Assembly: GCF_002224485.1 (NCBI RefSeq)
Contig: NZ_CP022463.1
Location: forward strand, 1,014,644-1,078,643
DNA: 64,000 bases
Direction of reading: 5' to 3'
Source: Sinomonas sp. R1AF57
Lineage (GTDB): Bacteria; Actinomycetota; Actinomycetes; Actinomycetales; Micrococcaceae
Shown: positions 62,029 through 64,000 of the stretch, one piece after another
How positions within the stretch are numbered: the first letter of the stretch is position 1
How the letters are laid out: the number at the start of each line of letters is the position of its first letter
Translations under genes and position numbers: made by a program
Notes under the pieces: model-generated
What the model saw: only the letters and a program-made list of their open reading frames with translations
What the model was told of the DNA's origin: nothing
Database searches by the model: none

Positions 62029-63186
62029 CTAGCCCACCACGCGCAGCCGGTACCCCCGCTTCACGACCGTCTGGATGAGCTCCCCGTCCGGAAGGGAGGC
62101 ACGCAGCCGGTTCACCGCCATGTCGAGCGCGTGGTTGGACGCGGTGGTCGAGACGAGCCGCGCGAGGGTCTCGCGGGGCACGACGGCGCCGCCGGCGTCG
62201 AAGAGCGCGCGGAACAGGAGCATCGCGGCTGGGGGGAGGATGAGCTCGTCCCCGGCGATCGCCATGGTCCGCCCGCGCAGCTCGACAGGACCGGCCGTGG
62301 TCTCGAGGCGCCGCACCTTCCGCCGGGACAGGTTGTCCGTGACGAGCTTGATGAGCGCGCCCATCCGGAACCGGTCCGGCACCCAGGGCCGCAGCCCCGC
62401 GGCCTCGAGCGGGGCCGCCGTCACGGGCCCGACGGCGGCGGTCGCCACCCGCTGCCGGAAGGCGGCCAGCAGCTGGGCGTGGACCCCGAGCTCGTGCGCG
62501 GTGCTGAACAGCGCGTCCACCGCGGGCGCGCTCGTGAAGGTGACGACGTCGAGCTCCCCGGCGCAGACCGCGGCGATGAGGGCCTCGAGCCGGTCGCCGC
62601 CCTCGGGCCGCACCCAGCGGTACGGGGTGACGGTGATGAGCTCCGCGCCGGCGTCCCGCAGCCGGTCGAGCTGGACGCGGTCCGTGTAGCCGTGCAGCTG
62701 CATGACAACCGTCTGCCCGTCGAGCCGGCCGCCCGCGTCGCGCAGGACCAGGTCGACGAGGGTCGCCGTGGTCTCGTCGTTGGAGATGCCGACGTCGGCG
62801 AGCCCGGCTGCGCGCACGGCCCCCCGGGCCTTGGGCCCCCGCACGTACAGCCGCGCGGCGCTGAGCGTCGCCTGGAGCTCGTCGCCGAGCCCCGCGGCGT
62901 CGGCGACCTCGAGCCAGCGCCGCATGCCGTACGCGGTCGTGACGATGCACAGGTCGGGCCTGGCGGCGATCGTGCGGTGGGTGTCCTCGATGACGCCGAG
63001 GTCCTGGTCCACGGGTGCGATTGTCAGCACGGGGGCGTGGAGCACCTCCGCGCCGCGCCTCTCGAGGGCCTGGATCAGGTCCTCGGCGCGGCGGTGCGAG
63101 GTGACGCCCACCCGGAAGCCCTTGAGCGCCGTCGTGAGCTCGGTCCCGACCTCGGGTTCAGACGCCACTGCCACTGCTCCGTCCAT
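62029..63186 (-). CDS. Uroporphyrinogen-III synthase fused to an OmpR-type DNA-binding domain
   Basis: This is a 385-residue fusion. The N-terminal about 270 residues are HemD-like: [60 protein letters not shown] and [18 protein letters not shown]. The C-terminal about 100 residues form a winged helix of OmpR type ([45 protein letters not shown]). Such fusions are known in actinobacteria next to nitrite assimilation genes. ATG 63186 follows GAGG. The SUMT gene ends 5 bases upstream, so the two probably serve siroheme synthesis together. Enzymatic activity, regulation or both remain open. Confidence 0.88.
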   Translation of the reverse strand: MDGAVAVASEPEVGTELTTALKGFRVGVTSHRRAEDLIQALERRGAEVLHAPVLTIAPVDQDLGVIEDTHRTIAARPDLCIVTTAYGMRRWLEVADAAGLGDELQATLSAARLYVRGPKARGAVRAAGLADVGISNDETTATLVDLVLRDAGGRLDGQTVVMQLHGYTDRVQLDRLRDAGAELITVTPYRWVRPEGGDRLEALIAAVCAGELDVVTFTSAPAVDALFSTAHELGVHAQLLAAFRQRVATAAVGPVTAAPLEAAGLRPWVPDRFRMGALIKLVTDNLSRRKVRRLETTAGPVELRGRTMAIAGDELILPPAAMLLFRALFDAGGAVVPRETLARLVSTTASNHALDMAVNRLRASLPDGELIQTVVKRGYRLRVVG

Positions 63187-63191
63187 GTGCC

Positions 63192-64000
63192 TCACCTGCG
63201 CGTGCCTGACGACGATTCCATCATGAACGCGGACGCGAACCCCTCGAGGTCCTCGCGTGTGACGCCGCCCGCGAGCCCGGTCGCCGCCGCGGCCCGCACG
63301 ACCTCGCCGACCACGATCACGGCGGGGTTGCCGCACGCCGCCGTGTCCGGCTCGGCGGTGCCGAGCTCGGTCACCGTGGTGCGCTGGCCGGCCTGGTGAC
63401 CGCGCTCGACGACGGCGAGCGGCGTGGCGGGGGAGAGCCCCGCCCGTCGCAGCCCGGCGGCGAGGTGCGGGAGGTTCGCGACGCCCATGAGCACGACTAT
63501 GGTGCCCCCTTCGGCGGCGAGCCCGGCGAGGTGGAGGTGCTCGGCGTCGGTGAGGGGAGCGTGGCCGGAGATGACGGTGAACGAGTGGCTCACGTTGCGG
63601 TGCGTGACCGGGATGCCTGCCGCGGCGGGCACCGCGATCGAGCTCGAGATGCCGGACACCACCCGCACGGGGACGCCGGCCTCGGCGCAGGCCGCGGCCT
63701 CCTCGGCGCCGCGGCCGAACACGAACGGGTCCCCGCCCTTGAGCCGGACCACGTTCGCCGGCCGCCCGTCGACGCCGTACAGCGCGTAGTCGACGAGCAG
63801 CCGGTTGATCTCGTCCTGGGGAACCCTGTGGTGGCCGGGGAGCTTGCCCACGTCGATGAGCCGCGCCGTCGTGAGGCCCTCGAGCTCGCGCCAGGGGGCG
63901 AGCCTGTCGAACAGGACGACGTCGGCGTCCCGCAGGGCCTCGACGGCGTCCACCGTGAGCAGGCCGCGGGAGCCCGGGCCCCCGCCCACGAGTGTGACGT
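63192..64000 (-). CDS. cobA: Uroporphyrinogen-III C-methyltransferase (SUMT), start outside the window
   Basis: This SAM-dependent enzyme methylates uroporphyrinogen III to precorrin-2 for siroheme or cobalamin. The window holds its last 268 codons; the start lies beyond 64000, so a fused CysG-like N-terminal domain cannot be excluded. Visible motifs are TLVGGGPGSRGLLTVD at the edge, DVVLFDRL, RLKGGDPFVFGRGAEE, VVSGISSSIAVPAAAGIPVTH and PTPLAVVERGHQAGQ-type segment PLAVVERGHQAGQRT. It is followed by the HemD fusion. Confidence 0.9.
   Translation of the reverse strand, partial: VTLVGGGPGSRGLLTVDAVEALRDADVVLFDRLAPWRELEGLTTARLIDVGKLPGHHRVPQDEINRLLVDYALYGVDGRPANVVRLKGGDPFVFGRGAEEAAACAEAGVPVRVVSGISSSIAVPAAAGIPVTHRNVSHSFTVISGHAPLTDAEHLHLAGLAAEGGTIVVLMGVANLPHLAAGLRRAGLSPATPLAVVERGHQAGQRTTVTELGTAEPDTAACGNPAVIVVGEVVRAAAATGLAGGVTREDLEGFASAFMMESSSGTRR

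Overview
The window is a very high-GC (about 70%) actinobacterial chromosome segment. The tight ATGA/GTGA gene overlaps, the rsmA-ispE-ABC-F-tRNA-Gln-glmU-prs-rplY-pth order, the SCO4848-type membrane protein, the DUF2505 protein and an HemD-OmpR fusion all point to Micrococcaceae (Arthrobacter/Sinomonas type). The genus assignment is an inference from gene content and order. No 16S gene or other decisive marker is present.

Layout. (1) 1-7225: housekeeping genes: the end of rsmA, ispE, an ABC-F ATPase, a small hypothetical gene, a DedA membrane protein, tRNA-Gln(UUG), glmU and prs. (2) 7226-10890: an island of insertion-sequence debris. A degenerate IS110 piece is joined to a degenerate IS256 piece, then comes a lower-GC integral membrane glycosyltransferase-like gene, then a second IS256 5-prime end in the opposite orientation. 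(3) 11151-12471: rplY (L25/Ctc) and pth. (4) 12584-25761: four very large LuxR-type STAND ATPase regulators in two pairs, which enclose an isolated sufS-sufU pair. (5) 26055-42381: a 15-gene collinear exopolysaccharide operon of Wzx/Wzy type. It holds a priming sugar transferase, amino-sugar nucleotide genes (WlbA-like oxidoreductase, epimerase, two DegT aminotransferases, PglD-like acetyltransferase), five glycosyltransferases, a flippase, two Wzz-like proteins and a polymerase-like protein. (6) 42397-51730, leftward: a lipoprotein glycoside hydrolase, a 1575-residue secreted multidomain protein, a VanZ-like protein and an 887-residue three-domain glycosyltransferase fusion. (7) 51954-55971: nhaA, an acyltransferase, and small membrane or lipid-binding-like proteins. 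(8) 56087-64000: mfd, a nuclease-like gene enclosed by copies of a short TCGGGTACGC repeat, a small membrane protein, deoC, an HemD-regulator fusion and the start-less SUMT gene.

How the parts may work together. The regulators, the polysaccharide operon, the secreted GH and adhesin-like proteins and the TagA-GT2-GT2 fusion sit side by side. Together they look like one surface-polysaccharide region with its own large regulators, a secreted trimming enzyme and a cell-wall glycosyltransferase. Regulation of the polysaccharide operon by the LuxR-type proteins is an inference from adjacency only. GC content appears to drop in the distal half of the operon (about 32950 onward) and in the secreted-protein genes, which suggests mosaic acquisition.

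The most unusual observations are the paired LuxR-STAND regulators with complementary defects in their ATP-binding motifs, the repeat-enclosed nuclease-like gene, the three-domain glycosyltransferase fusion, and the cargo gene held between two opposed IS256 ends. No CRISPR array, prophage, rRNA gene or replication origin was seen.
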